DNA from: Methanocrinis alkalitolerans
GTDB lineage: Archaea > Halobacteriota > Methanosarcinia > Methanotrichales > Methanotrichaceae
Assembly (NCBI RefSeq): GCF_029167205.1
Contig: NZ_JARFPL010000004.1
Location: 1-64,000 of the forward strand
Direction: 5' to 3'
Length of the DNA: 64,000 nt
Under the pieces are notes generated by a model. That model saw nothing but the letters and a program-made list of their open reading frames with translations, did no database searches and had not been told where the DNA came from. Numbering within the stretch: the stretch's first letter is position 1; each line of letters begins with the position of its first letter. Positions 1 to 7,625 of the stretch are shown piece by piece. Both the position numbers and the translations under genes were made by a program.

Positions 1-91
1 CGAAAACGGGTGCTGCAAGAAGAATTCTCCTGCGAAGCAGCAGGGATTGATTGATCATAATTGGACTCTGCGTGAACTACTTACACACCCA

Positions 92-101
92 TATTATATA
101 A
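92..101 (+). promoter_or_regulatory. Probable TATA box of the type IIG RM gene
   Basis: An AT-only run (ATTATATA core) lies about 45 bases before the GTG start at 146, in the only AT-rich part of the upstream region. Archaeal TATA boxes sit about 25 bases before the transcript start, so a leader of roughly 20 bases is implied. Assigned from sequence only. Confidence 0.45.
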
Positions 102-145
102 CATCAACCGGATAAACGGTCACCACCCAGGCGATAATAGATCTG

Positions 146-3100
146 GTGGAGAAGTTCGACAGGAACGTCGAATCTCTCAAATCCGCTAAATACAACGAAA
201 CCCAGCTCCGGCAAGAGTATATCAACCCCTTCTTCAAAGCCCTGGGCTGGGATGTTTACAACGAGAAGGGCAGTCTAGGGCTTTATCGGGAGGTCGTCCA
301 TGAGGATTCGGTGAAGGTCAAAAAAGCGACCAAAAATCCCGATTATGGTTTTTACGTCGGCCGGTCCCAGAAGTTCTTTGTCGAAGCGAAGAAGCCCTCC
401 GTCAATCTCGAAAATGATATCAGAGCAGCATTTCAGCTTCGAAGTTACGGTTGGTCAGCGGGACTTCCTATCAGCCTCCTCACCGACTTCGAGGAGTTCG
501 CCATCTACGACTGTCGGATCGAGCCCTCAAACACCGACTCGCCCAGGGTTGGCCTTCTGCGCCACTTCACCTACGACAAATACATCGATCACTGGGATGA
601 GATTGCTGCCCTCTTCTCCCGCGAGGCGGTACTGGGTGGATCTCTTGAGAGATACATTGAGTCGAAGAAGAAAGCGAAGGGAACGATCGCCGTCGATGAG
701 GCCTTCCTCCGAGAGATCGACCACTGGCGGGAGATCCTGGCGAGGAACATCTTCGAGAGGAACCCCGGCCTCTCGGTGAGAGAGCTGAACTCCTCGGTCC
801 AGAACACCATCGACCGGATAGTATTCCTCCGGATCTGCGAGGACCGGGGGATCGAGAGGTTCGGCCAGTTGAAGGGGATCGTTAAGGGGGAGAAGGCGGT
901 CTATACGATGCTCGTCGAGCTCTTCAAGGGGGCGGACGAAAAGTACAACTCCGGCCTCTTCCACTTCGGCAGCGACCCCGGCCGGATCGGCGAGCCCGAC
1001 CGGCTGGCCCTCTCCCTCAAGATCGACGATGAGATCCTCAGCGAGATGATCGAGAACCTCTACCCGCCCAGGAGCCCCTACCGGTTTTCGGTGATCCCCG
1101 CCGAGATCCTCGGCCACGTCTACGAGCAGTTCCTGGGAAAGGTGATCAGCCTGGGCGAGGACGGTGGGGTCGAGGTGGAGTACAAGCCCGAGGTCCGCAA
1201 GGCCGGGGGCGTCTACTACACCCCGACGTACATCGTCGACTACATCGTCGAAAACACCGTCGGCAAGCTCCTGGAAGGGCAGACCCCCACCGCCGTATCG
1301 GACTTGCGGATCCTCGACCCCGCCTGTGGGTCGGGCTCTTTTCTCATAGGCGCATACCAGCGGCTCCTGGACTGGCACCTCGAATGGTACACCAGCCACC
1401 TCGTCCCCCACCTTGCGGCCGGGAAGGCCGAGGGCTCCAAGGAGGTCCAGGCGCTCCTCCCGGCCGTCCTCTCGGCCGCCGGCAACGTCGCCGGGGCGGC
1501 GAAGAAGCGGGGGAGAGGACGGCCGAGGAAGAACAGCTCCGCCGCCGCGACCGCCAGCGGCAGCCAGCGGGTCGGCTCCTTCCCCATCTTCCAGGCGGAA
1601 GGGGGCGATTGGAAGCTTGCGACCGCCGAGAGGAAGCGGATCCTCCTGAACAACATCTACGGCGTCGACATCGACCTTGCGGCCGTGGAGGTGACGAAGC
1701 TCTCCCTCCAGCTGAAGGTCCTGGAGGGCGAGAACCAGGGGACGCTTTCAAGGCAGCTAACCCTCTTCAAGGAGCGGGCCCTCCCCGACCTCGGCGAGAA
1801 CATCAAGTGCGGAAACTCCCTCATCGGCCCCGACTTCTACGACCGGCAGACCTCCCTCTTCGACGAGGAGGAGATGTACAGGGTCAACGCCTTCGACTGG
1901 GATGCGGAGTTCCCTGATATCATGGGCCAGGGCGGGTTCGACGCGGTGATCGGGAATCCGCCGTATGTTCGTACAATTGAGAGATTCGAGCAAATGTATT
2001 TTTCAAAGCATTATCAAAACCAAAATTATCAAAAAGATCTCTATCTATTATTTCTCGAAAGATATTATTATTTATTGAACTATAAAGGACTACTAGGGGT
2101 TATAATATCGAATACTTGGCTTTTATCAGTCAGATTTAAAAGAATAAGACAGTATCTCACAAAATACTATCTTTGGCTCAGAATTCTCCATTTGCCTGAA
2201 AAAGTTTTCCGGGCAGTAGTTGACACACATGTTCTAATATTTCAGAAAAATGATACCACGGATAACGAAGACAACACTCTTGAAATAGATATTAGGCGTG
2301 GAGATAATATATCCAGCTGGCATAAAATACCTTGGAAGGAAATCCCTAAAAATGGCGATCCAATCAACATAGTAGCACCTGTCAAGGCTCAGATGCTATT
2401 CCGCAGTATCAACAAAATGTCATCTCCACTGATGCAGTTATGTGATGTATACAATGGTGTTAAACCATTTGAAAAAGGTAAAGGCAACCCTCCACAAACA
2501 GAAGGAACGATGAAAGAAAAACCTTATGTTAAAACTGGGTCAGCTCCGGAGTCCTCTTGGTCTCCACTATTACGTGGAAGTCTAATTAGACGTTATCAAA
2601 ATGTGTGGAATAATGATTATTGGATACTATATGGCCCTTGGCTTGCTGCTCCACGTAATCCTAAGATATTCGATGCACCTTTGAAGATCACAGTACGCCA
2701 AACTGGTGATTCAATCATCTCAACTCTGATAGAACCGCCCTTCGTAGCTAGAGATAATTTGCATATAATATTACCTATGGATGGGAATTATAATCTTAAA
2801 TACATACTGGGTATTTTAAACTCTAAATTAACAGATTTTGCTTATTCGACGATGAATCCTGAAAAGGGCGAAGCTCTTGCACAGGTCAAAAAAAGGCATG
2901 TAGAAAAGCTCCCCATCCGCACCATCGACTTCTCCGACCCCGAGGACGTCGCCCGCCACGATAAGATGGTGGCCCTCGTCGAGAGGATGCTAGACCTGCA
3001 CAGGCGGCTTTCTGAATCGAAGACCGGCCACGAGAAGACCCTCCTTTCGCGGCAGATAGAGGCGACGGACGGGCAGATCGACTCCCTGGTTTACGAGCTG

Positions 3101-3151
3101 TACGGCCTCTCGGAAGAGGAGGTCGCCATCGTCGAGGAGGCTGCCCGGTGA
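146..3151 (+). CDS. Type IIG (Eco57I-like) restriction-modification enzyme, single chain
   Basis: A 1001-residue protein combining endonuclease, adenine-N6 methyltransferase and target recognition. The N-terminus has a PD-(D/E)xK nuclease core (D66, E80, K82 in PDYGFYVGRSQKFFVEAKK). Methyltransferase motif I is DPACGSGSF near residues 391-399 and the catalytic motif IV is NPPY at 604-607. Between them lies a basic linker with an AT-hook-like KKRGRGRPRK near residue 455. The part after NPPY (about 1966-2905) is strikingly AT-rich and carries the TaqI-like recognition domain; codon use returns to the GC-rich style for the last 80 residues. GTG start with only a weak ribosome site. No separate specificity or nuclease gene is next to it, which fits a solitary type IIG enzyme. 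The recognition sequence cannot be predicted. Confidence 0.85.
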   Translation: MEKFDRNVESLKSAKYNETQLRQEYINPFFKALGWDVYNEKGSLGLYREVVHEDSVKVKKATKNPDYGFYVGRSQKFFVEAKKPSVNLENDIRAAFQLRSYGWSAGLPISLLTDFEEFAIYDCRIEPSNTDSPRVGLLRHFTYDKYIDHWDEIAALFSREAVLGGSLERYIESKKKAKGTIAVDEAFLREIDHWREILARNIFERNPGLSVRELNSSVQNTIDRIVFLRICEDRGIERFGQLKGIVKGEKAVYTMLVELFKGADEKYNSGLFHFGSDPGRIGEPDRLALSLKIDDEILSEMIENLYPPRSPYRFSVIPAEILGHVYEQFLGKVISLGEDGGVEVEYKPEVRKAGGVYYTPTYIVDYIVENTVGKLLEGQTPTAVSDLRILDPACGSGSFLIGAYQRLLDWHLEWYTSHLVPHLAAGKAEGSKEVQALLPAVLSAAGNVAGAAKKRGRGRPRKNSSAAATASGSQRVGSFPIFQAEGGDWKLATAERKRILLNNIYGVDIDLAAVEVTKLSLQLKVLEGENQGTLSRQLTLFKERALPDLGENIKCGNSLIGPDFYDRQTSLFDEEEMYRVNAFDWDAEFPDIMGQGGFDAVIGNPPYVRTIERFEQMYFSKHYQNQNYQKDLYLLFLERYYYLLNYKGLLGVIISNTWLLSVRFKRIRQYLTKYYLWLRILHLPEKVFRAVVDTHVLIFQKNDTTDNEDNTLEIDIRRGDNISSWHKIPWKEIPKNGDPINIVAPVKAQMLFRSINKMSSPLMQLCDVYNGVKPFEKGKGNPPQTEGTMKEKPYVKTGSAPESSWSPLLRGSLIRRYQNVWNNDYWILYGPWLAAPRNPKIFDAPLKITVRQTGDSIISTLIEPPFVARDNLHIILPMDGNYNLKYILGILNSKLTDFAYSTMNPEKGEALAQVKKRHVEKLPIRTIDFSDPEDVARHDKMVALVERMLDLHRRLSESKTGHEKTLLSRQIEATDGQIDSLVYELYGLSEEEVAIVEEAAR

Positions 3152-3275
3152 CGGCGTCGCCCCGGCTTCGGGCGTCTTTCCTTCTGGCCCATCCTGTGCG
3201 GTCGTTCTTCGAGATCGAGAAGGAAAGGGGGAGATGAGGTGGCCAATGTCGGGCCGGTAGAAGGGCATAAATCGG
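3004..3275 (+). repeat. Direct repeat copy A: 3' end of RM gene and downstream flank
   Basis: The last 50 or so codons of the RM gene plus about 120 bases downstream recur at 3431-3733 with few changes. Copy A lacks the GC-rich hairpin found in copy B. The repeat runs across the stop codon into non-coding sequence, so it is a DNA duplication and not a protein domain repeat. Confidence 0.85.
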
Positions 3276-3430
3276 AGGGGTGGGGTGCGAGTCTGGAGGA
3301 AGGGCGGGGCGGTCTTTCGCCGCCCGGAGTATATTTCTAATGATATTTTAACGGCTCGATATATCCTCGGCGGTCTCTCCCGCCACCCTTCGATGGTGGC
3401 CCCTGCCGATCATATGCTCGCTTTTGTCAT

Positions 3431-3733
3431 GCGGCTTTCCGAGTCGATAGACTTTGCCACGAGAAGACCCTCCTTTCGCGGCAGATAGAGGCGACGGACG
3501 GGCAGATCGACGCCCTGGTTTACGAGCTGTACGGCCTCTCGGAGGAGGAGGTCGCCATCGTCGAGGATGCTGCCCGGTGACGGCGTCGCCCCGGCTTCGG
3601 GCGTCTTCTTTTCTGGCCTATCCTGGCTGCTGCGCCGCCCGGCGCTTCCGCGCCGGGCGGTCGTTCTTCGGGATCGAGAAGGAAAGGGGGAGATGAGGGG
3701 CCAATGTCGGGCCGGTAGAAGGGCATAAATCGG
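3431..3733 (+). pseudogene. Remnant of an RM gene 3' end (repeat copy B)
   Basis: From 3456 to the TGA at 3577-3579 this copies the C-terminal coding part of the preceding RM gene (IDALVYELYGLSEEEVAIVE against IDSLVYELYGLSEEEVAIVE upstream), then continues through the same downstream flank to about 3733. No start or upstream domains are present. It is most simply the tail of a second, deleted type IIG gene, or a local duplication. The region 3276-3430 between the copies shows no supportable gene. Confidence 0.7.
3635..3660. terminator. Perfect 11-bp GC hairpin
   Basis: CCGCCCGGCGC and GCGCCGGGCGG flank the 4-base loop TTCC. It lies just after the stop of the RM remnant, and the T-containing TCGTTCTTC follows on the + strand. 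It probably acts as a transcript end or RNA stabiliser. It is absent from repeat copy A. Confidence 0.5.
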
Positions 3734-3761
3734 CGGGCGGCGCGCGCTAAATCTATTTTGC

Positions 3762-3814
3762 ATTAAATCAAACTTATTTGATTAGAACCAAACACTTAAT
3801 ACATATTAATTTCA
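3762..3814 (+). promoter_or_regulatory. Tandem-repeat operator/promoter of ectA
   Basis: Two half-sites, ATTAAATCAAAC (3762) and ATTAGAACCAAAC (3781), are 19 bases apart, followed by the TATA-like CTTAATACATA and ATTAATTTCA. The same arrangement with the same spacing occurs at 7504-7556 before the second ectB copy; the second half-site block matches at 30 of 34 positions. The spacing is near two DNA turns, as expected for a regulator binding one face. Osmotic control is inferred from the genes, not seen. Confidence 0.6.
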
Positions 3815-3825
3815 GAGGTAGGTCC

Positions 3826-4503
3826 ATGCCCAATCCCGAGCAGGCCCCCACGAGAATTACGATGGGTGCCGAAGAGCTCATAGGGAGGATAAGGGGGCGA
3901 AGAGGCGGATCCATGAAGGACGGCCGAGATTCGGGCCGTCTGAAGCTCCGCAAGCCCTGCGTCGAAGACGGCGCCGGGATATCGGCCCTCGTCGAGTCCT
4001 CCAAGCCCCTGGACCCGAACTCGACCTACTGCTATCTCCTCCTCTGCCGCGACTTCGCCGAGACCTGCGTCGTCGCCGAAGATGTCGCTAAGGTGGGAAC
4101 GGCGGATGAGACGGGTGGGGCAGGAGAGATCGTCGGTTTCCTCTCCGGATATAGACCTCCAGAACGAGGGGACGTATTCTTCGTCTGGCAGGTGGCGGTG
4201 GACGCCGACACCAGGAACTTCGGGCTTGCAAAGCGGATGCTCCGCGAGGCCTTGAAGAGGCCCTCTACGAGAGGCTGCCGGTTCCTGGAGACTACGATAT
4301 CTCCGTCAAATGAGCCGTCAAAGAGGCTCTTTACGTCACTAGCCAGAGAGCTCCAGGCTCGGTGCGAGGTTTCGGCCTGCTTCTCGGAGTCTCATTTTGG
4401 GAGTCGGGATCCCGAAGAAGATCAAAGAGCAGATCCCAAAGCAGGTCACGAAGCGGAATATCTTTTCCGCATAGGGCCGTTCGATCTCGAACGGATGAGG
4501 TGA
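3826..4503 (+). CDS. ectA: L-2,4-diaminobutyrate N-gamma-acetyltransferase (EctA)
   Basis: GNAT-family acetyltransferase that in the ectoine pathway transfers acetyl from acetyl-CoA to diaminobutyrate. Family signatures include PLDPNSTYCYLLLC, FLSGYRPPERGDVFFVWQVAVD (the acetyl-CoA-binding strand) and the closing RIGPF. ATG 3826 was chosen because AGAGGTAGG lies just before it; a TTG at 3778 would place the start inside the promoter. From 3826 the protein has 225 residues, longer than the usual 170-190 because of an N-terminal extension of about 45 residues, so a later ATG (3913) is possible. It ends 7 bases before ectB and is evidently co-transcribed with it. Confidence 0.85.
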   Translation: MPNPEQAPTRITMGAEELIGRIRGRRGGSMKDGRDSGRLKLRKPCVEDGAGISALVESSKPLDPNSTYCYLLLCRDFAETCVVAEDVAKVGTADETGGAGEIVGFLSGYRPPERGDVFFVWQVAVDADTRNFGLAKRMLREALKRPSTRGCRFLETTISPSNEPSKRLFTSLARELQARCEVSACFSESHFGSRDPEEDQRADPKAGHEAEYLFRIGPFDLERMR

Positions 4504-4510
4504 AACTATC

Positions 4511-5887
4511 ATGAACGATATCAGCACAAAAGAGGAAGGTGAAGGTGAAGGTGAAGGTGATAAAACCATCAACGACATCTCCACTGTGAATCGTCTTGAA
4601 TCAAAGGTTCGAAGCTACTGCCGCAACTTCCCGGTCGTCTTCACGAAGGCCAGGGGAGCGACGTTGGAAGACGAGGAAGGGCGCGAGTACATCGACTTTC
4701 TCGCAGGAGCCGGGGCCCTAAACTACGGCCACAACGACCCTGTTCTGAAAGAGAAGCTCCTCGAGTACATCGAGGCAGATCAGATCGTCCACGGCCTTGA
4801 CATGGTCACCGGGGCGAAACAGGCCTTCATGGAGGCCTTCGACTCCTGGATCCTCAAGCCCCGGCGCATGAGCTATAAGATCCAGTTTACGGGGCCGACG
4901 GGGACGAACGCCGTCGAGGCGGCGATGAAGATCGCCCGAAATTACACAGGAAGGCAGACGATCGTCTCCTTCACCAACGGGTTCCACGGCGTCACCCTCG
5001 GATCGGTCGCCGCGACCGGCAACAGCCATTTCCGGGACGGCTGCGGCATCCAGCCCCAGGGGACGGCCTTCATGCCCTACGACGGCTACATGGGCGAAGG
5101 GGTCGACACCACCGAGTACCTCGACAAGATGCTCACCGACGGGAGCAGCGGCCTCGACCATCCGGCGGCGGTCATCGTCGAGACGATCCAAGGCGAGGGC
5201 GGGATCAACGTTGCGAGCAAAGAGTGGCTCCGGTCCCTCGAGGAGGTCTGCAGCAAGCACGACATCCTCCTGATCGTCGACGACATCCAGGTGGGGTGCG
5301 GCAGAACCGGGACCTTCTTCAGCTTCGAGGAGGCGGGGATATCGCCGGATATCATAACCCTGTCCAAGTCCCTCAGCGGCTACGGCCTGCCCATGGCCGT
5401 CGTCCTGATGAAGCCACAGCTCGACGTGTGGAAGCCCGGCGAGCACAACGGCACCTTCCGGGGAAACAACCATGCCTTCGTCACTGCCCGAGCAGCGATC
5501 GAGGAGTACTGGAGAGACGACTCGTTCTCGAGAGATGTAAAGAAGAAGGGTAGGATCGTCCGAGAGAGGCTTGAGAGGCTCGTCGACCTGGACGATAGGG
5601 GTATCCTCTCGGCCCGCGGCAGAGGGATGGTCCAGGCCCTCGACTGCGGAAGCGGCGATCTCGCCGCTCGGATATCGGCCTTGGCCTTCGAGAGGGGGCT
5701 CATCATCGAGACCTCCGGCTCCGAGGACCAGGTCCTGAAGTGTCTAATCCCTCTGAACATCATCGAGGACGAGCTGAACCGCGGCCTGGCCATATTGGAA
5801 GAGTCCGTCTTCGTCGCCCTGTTGGAGATACCCGACCTTGCCTTAGATAAAGAGGTGGAGACGCTCTGGATGGAGGTTATGGCATGA
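4511..5887 (+). CDS. ectB: Diaminobutyrate-2-oxoglutarate transaminase (EctB), copy 1
   Basis: Class III PLP aminotransferase making L-2,4-diaminobutyrate from aspartate semialdehyde and glutamate. Signatures: RSYCRNFPVVF, DFLAGAGALNYGHN, GPTGTNAVEAA, the carboxylate-PLP region IVDDIQVGCGRTG and the PLP lysine K286 in LSKSLSGYG. ATG 4511 is preceded by GAGGTGA. The 458-residue protein has about 25 extra N-terminal residues compared with the family, containing a 6-base tandem repeat (GGTGAA, 4535-4560) and an echo of its own start region (DKTINDIST against MNDIST). It overlaps the ectC stub by ATGA. A near-identical paralogue lies at 7626. Confidence 0.9.
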   Translation: MNDISTKEEGEGEGEGDKTINDISTVNRLESKVRSYCRNFPVVFTKARGATLEDEEGREYIDFLAGAGALNYGHNDPVLKEKLLEYIEADQIVHGLDMVTGAKQAFMEAFDSWILKPRRMSYKIQFTGPTGTNAVEAAMKIARNYTGRQTIVSFTNGFHGVTLGSVAATGNSHFRDGCGIQPQGTAFMPYDGYMGEGVDTTEYLDKMLTDGSSGLDHPAAVIVETIQGEGGINVASKEWLRSLEEVCSKHDILLIVDDIQVGCGRTGTFFSFEEAGISPDIITLSKSLSGYGLPMAVVLMKPQLDVWKPGEHNGTFRGNNHAFVTARAAIEEYWRDDSFSRDVKKKGRIVRERLERLVDLDDRGILSARGRGMVQALDCGSGDLAARISALAFERGLIIETSGSEDQVLKCLIPLNIIEDELNRGLAILEESVFVALLEIPDLALDKEVETLWMEVMA

Positions 5888-5991
5888 TGGTCTGGAACTT
5901 GAGGGATGCTGAGAGGGCCGAGAGGAGGGGCGGCGCCGTCTGTGCCGAAATCTCGGATTTGAAGATCGAACTGTCTTTAGTGGTGATATAA
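5884..5991 (+). pseudogene. Truncated ectoine synthase (ectC) stub
   Basis: A 35-codon frame starts with ATG overlapping the ectB stop (ATGA), exactly where ectC sits in ectABC operons. Its first residues, MMVWNLRDAERAERR, match the typical EctC N-terminus (M-[IM]-V-R-N-L-x-D-A). After about 20 residues the match is lost and the frame stops at 5989, without any of the cupin core that binds iron and closes the ring. So ectC is broken here and no other ectC is in the window. The match was made by recall of the family N-terminus, so it needs an alignment. Confidence 0.6.
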
Positions 5992-6327
5992 CTGGCTAAT
6001 TATGCAAGTACAAAAAGGAAGAGAGATGCACAAGGTCCTGAGGTCGTAAAGCGAGTCCGCCTTCCTCGAGCGCATGATAGAGAGGTTTTCGGGTCCGTGG
6101 AGACTCGCCTCGGCGCGAACAGGCTGATGGTCAGATGCGTCGACGGCAAAGAGAGGATGGCGAGGATACCCGGCAAGATGAAGAAGAGGATATGGATCCG
6201 GGAAAACGATGTCGTCATCGTCGTTCCCTGGGATTTTCAGGATGAGAAGGCCGACGTCGTATGGAGGTATACTAGGCCTCAGGTAGATTACCTGGAGCGT
6301 AAAGGGTACCTCAAAAGGCAGTCATGA
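5992..6327 (+). CDS. eif1A: Translation initiation factor aIF1A
   Basis: OB-fold factor that binds the small ribosomal subunit A site during initiation. The 111-residue frame holds all expected blocks: lysine/arginine-rich tail, VVKRVRLPRAHDREVFGSV, LMVRCVDGKERMARIPGKMKKRIWI, VVPWDFQDEKADVVWRY and VDYLERKGYL. Between the in-frame TAA at 5989 and the GTG at 6097 there is no ATG, GTG or TTG, yet the conserved N-terminal third lies there. The frame opens with CTG GCT AAT, where homologues begin Met-Ala-Asn, and GGTGAT lies 4 bases before the CTG. A CTG start at 5992 is therefore the best call; starting at GTG 6097 would delete the first strands of the OB fold. Confidence 0.85.
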   Translation: MANYASTKRKRDAQGPEVVKRVRLPRAHDREVFGSVETRLGANRLMVRCVDGKERMARIPGKMKKRIWIRENDVVIVVPWDFQDEKADVVWRYTRPQVDYLERKGYLKRQS

Positions 6328-6376
6328 CCGGGAAGTCTAGGAGGAGTTCTAGAACGAGTAGGAGGTTGATTGGCAT

Positions 6377-6592
6377 ATGCCGTCTTTTATCGACGAGATG
6401 GACGACGCTATGGCTGATCTCGTAATGGACTTGAAGTATGGCCCCTCCGAAATCCGGTTGGATGCTGCCCGTGCGCTCGGTGAGACCGGCGATCAAAGGG
6501 CAGTCGGCCCTCTGATCGATGCGCTTAAGGATGATGACTGGATGGTCCGAGAAGCGATCAAAGACGCGTTGAAGAAGATCCGAGCTGAATAG
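6377..6592 (+). CDS. Small HEAT-repeat (PBS lyase-like) protein
   Basis: A 71-residue protein of two HEAT-like helical hairpins: SEIRLDAARALGETGDQRAV followed by GPLIDALKDDDWMVREA. Such repeats are protein-binding scaffolds and no enzymatic residues are visible. ATG 6377 has a good ribosome site (GGAGG, 6352-6356 region). It follows aIF1A by 49 bases and may share its transcript. No specific partner can be named. Confidence 0.75.
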   Translation: MPSFIDEMDDAMADLVMDLKYGPSEIRLDAARALGETGDQRAVGPLIDALKDDDWMVREAIKDALKKIRAE

Positions 6593-7098
6593 CTAGCTGC
6601 ACGTCGATAGTGACCGGTCAAAGCTACATCGAAGAGTCAAGCGCTTTTGCGCGATGGATCTTGGTTGAGTGGCAGGGCGTAACCGACAAACAGGCATTGA
6701 ACGCCTCAAAGCAGTACGCAGGTCACCCGGTTAAAGTAGGCAGATCGTAGCTGATCTGGCTATCAAGCTCGCTTGGGCGAAGGACAGATACAAAAGATAA
6801 AGGATCTGTTATAGTCTTGCCACCGGGATCAACTAAGAGACAGCGTGAACCTCTCCGGGAACTCACCGGAAGCTTTCGGGTGTGCTCTGGCACCTGCTCT
6901 TCAATAATCACGATCTATCACCTGGGAGCCGGGATCGCGATCCTGGAGAGCTTCTGGGAACCCGTCCCGCCTCGAAAGCCCTCTGGGGGAACCCTCCTCC
7001 GTGTGCTCAATCCTAACCCCAAGAGGGCCGGGACCGCGGGGCTCGATGCCGGGAGATCGAAGCGTCTTTTGCCCGTCGGGACAGTCACCACCGCCATA
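6593..7098. other. About 500 bases without a confident gene
   Basis: A 46-codon frame from GTG 6610 to TAG 6750 reads smoothly (contains WILVEWQGVTDKQ) but has no ribosome site and no recognised family. The rest, up to the DUF1699 start, is GC-rich with no start signals and may be decayed coding sequence. Confidence 0.4.
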
Positions 7099-7434
7099 AT
7101 GCAGATCCGAGTCGTCAACTCCCGGGCCGTGATAGCCACCGTGGATCCAGAGGAGAGGGTGGTCTATCTGGCCACCCATCCCGTCGCCCTCGCCCTCCTC
7201 GAGCTGATCAAGAGATGCCCCTGCATGGAGGCGGTCGAGCTCTCTCCGTCCAAATATCGGAACATGTGCAAGGCTTCCTGGGGCCTTCTGGAGGTCCATG
7301 GTGTGAAGATCTTCGAGGGCACGGTTCAGAGACGTAGAGCAGACAGGATCGGCTATTTCACCGTCGACGACGGCGCCATTCGCCGGAGGCCGGGGAGATC
7401 CGGGCGGAGGGATTGGACTCCGTGGAGGGAGTGA
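7099..7434 (+). CDS. DUF1699 family protein
   Basis: From ATG 7099 the 111-residue product starts MQIRVVNSRAVIATVDPEER and continues with the family layout: a short beta strand, the statement-like VVYLATHP, a helix ending in CPCMEAVELSPSKYR and a C-terminal part around LLEVHGVKIFEG. DUF1699 proteins are small, found mainly in methanogens, and have no known function. The frame is open for a further 94 codons upstream but that part has no family likeness and biased composition. No clear ribosome site precedes 7099. Confidence 0.6.
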   Translation: MQIRVVNSRAVIATVDPEERVVYLATHPVALALLELIKRCPCMEAVELSPSKYRNMCKASWGLLEVHGVKIFEGTVQRRRADRIGYFTVDDGAIRRRPGRSGRRDWTPWRE

Positions 7435-7503
7435 GGCGAGAAGTGTTTTAGGTCTACAAAGGCGCTGATGAGTCGAAATCGGGCTTTATTAAACATAAAA
7501 TGA

Positions 7504-7556
7504 ATTAAAACAAAATAGATTGATTAAAACCAAACATTTAATATCTATTAATTTCA
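7504..7556 (+). promoter_or_regulatory. Tandem-repeat operator/promoter of the second ectB
   Basis: Half-sites ATTAAAACAAAA (7504) and ATTAAAACCAAAC (7523) are 19 bases apart, followed by TATA-like TTTAATATCTA and ATTAATTTCA. This is the ectA promoter element again, 3.7 kb away, implying common control. Unlike ectA, the coding start is 70 bases further on, leaving room for an untranslated leader. Confidence 0.6.
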
Positions 7557-7625
7557 ACTCTTAGTTTGTATAGGACCGTCCAATCTGGACGGATGGGATA
7601 AAAATAAAGATGTGGTGAAACCATC

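Noticed and set aside
527..1411. Long open frame antisense to the RM gene (similar ones at 4718-5473, 7713-8558, 17671-19203, 56510-58195)
   Set aside because: These arise from the GC-rich codon pattern of the real gene; they are proline, arginine or valine-rich, have no start signals and no family likeness.
3285..3488. 67-codon plus-strand frame between the RM repeats
   Set aside because: It bridges unrelated sequence and the repeat in another frame than the RM remnant; no start signal.
6097..6327. aIF1A starting at GTG 6097
   Set aside because: This removes conserved N-terminal residues (RLPR and EVFG) that lie in frame just upstream with a ribosome site before CTG 5992.
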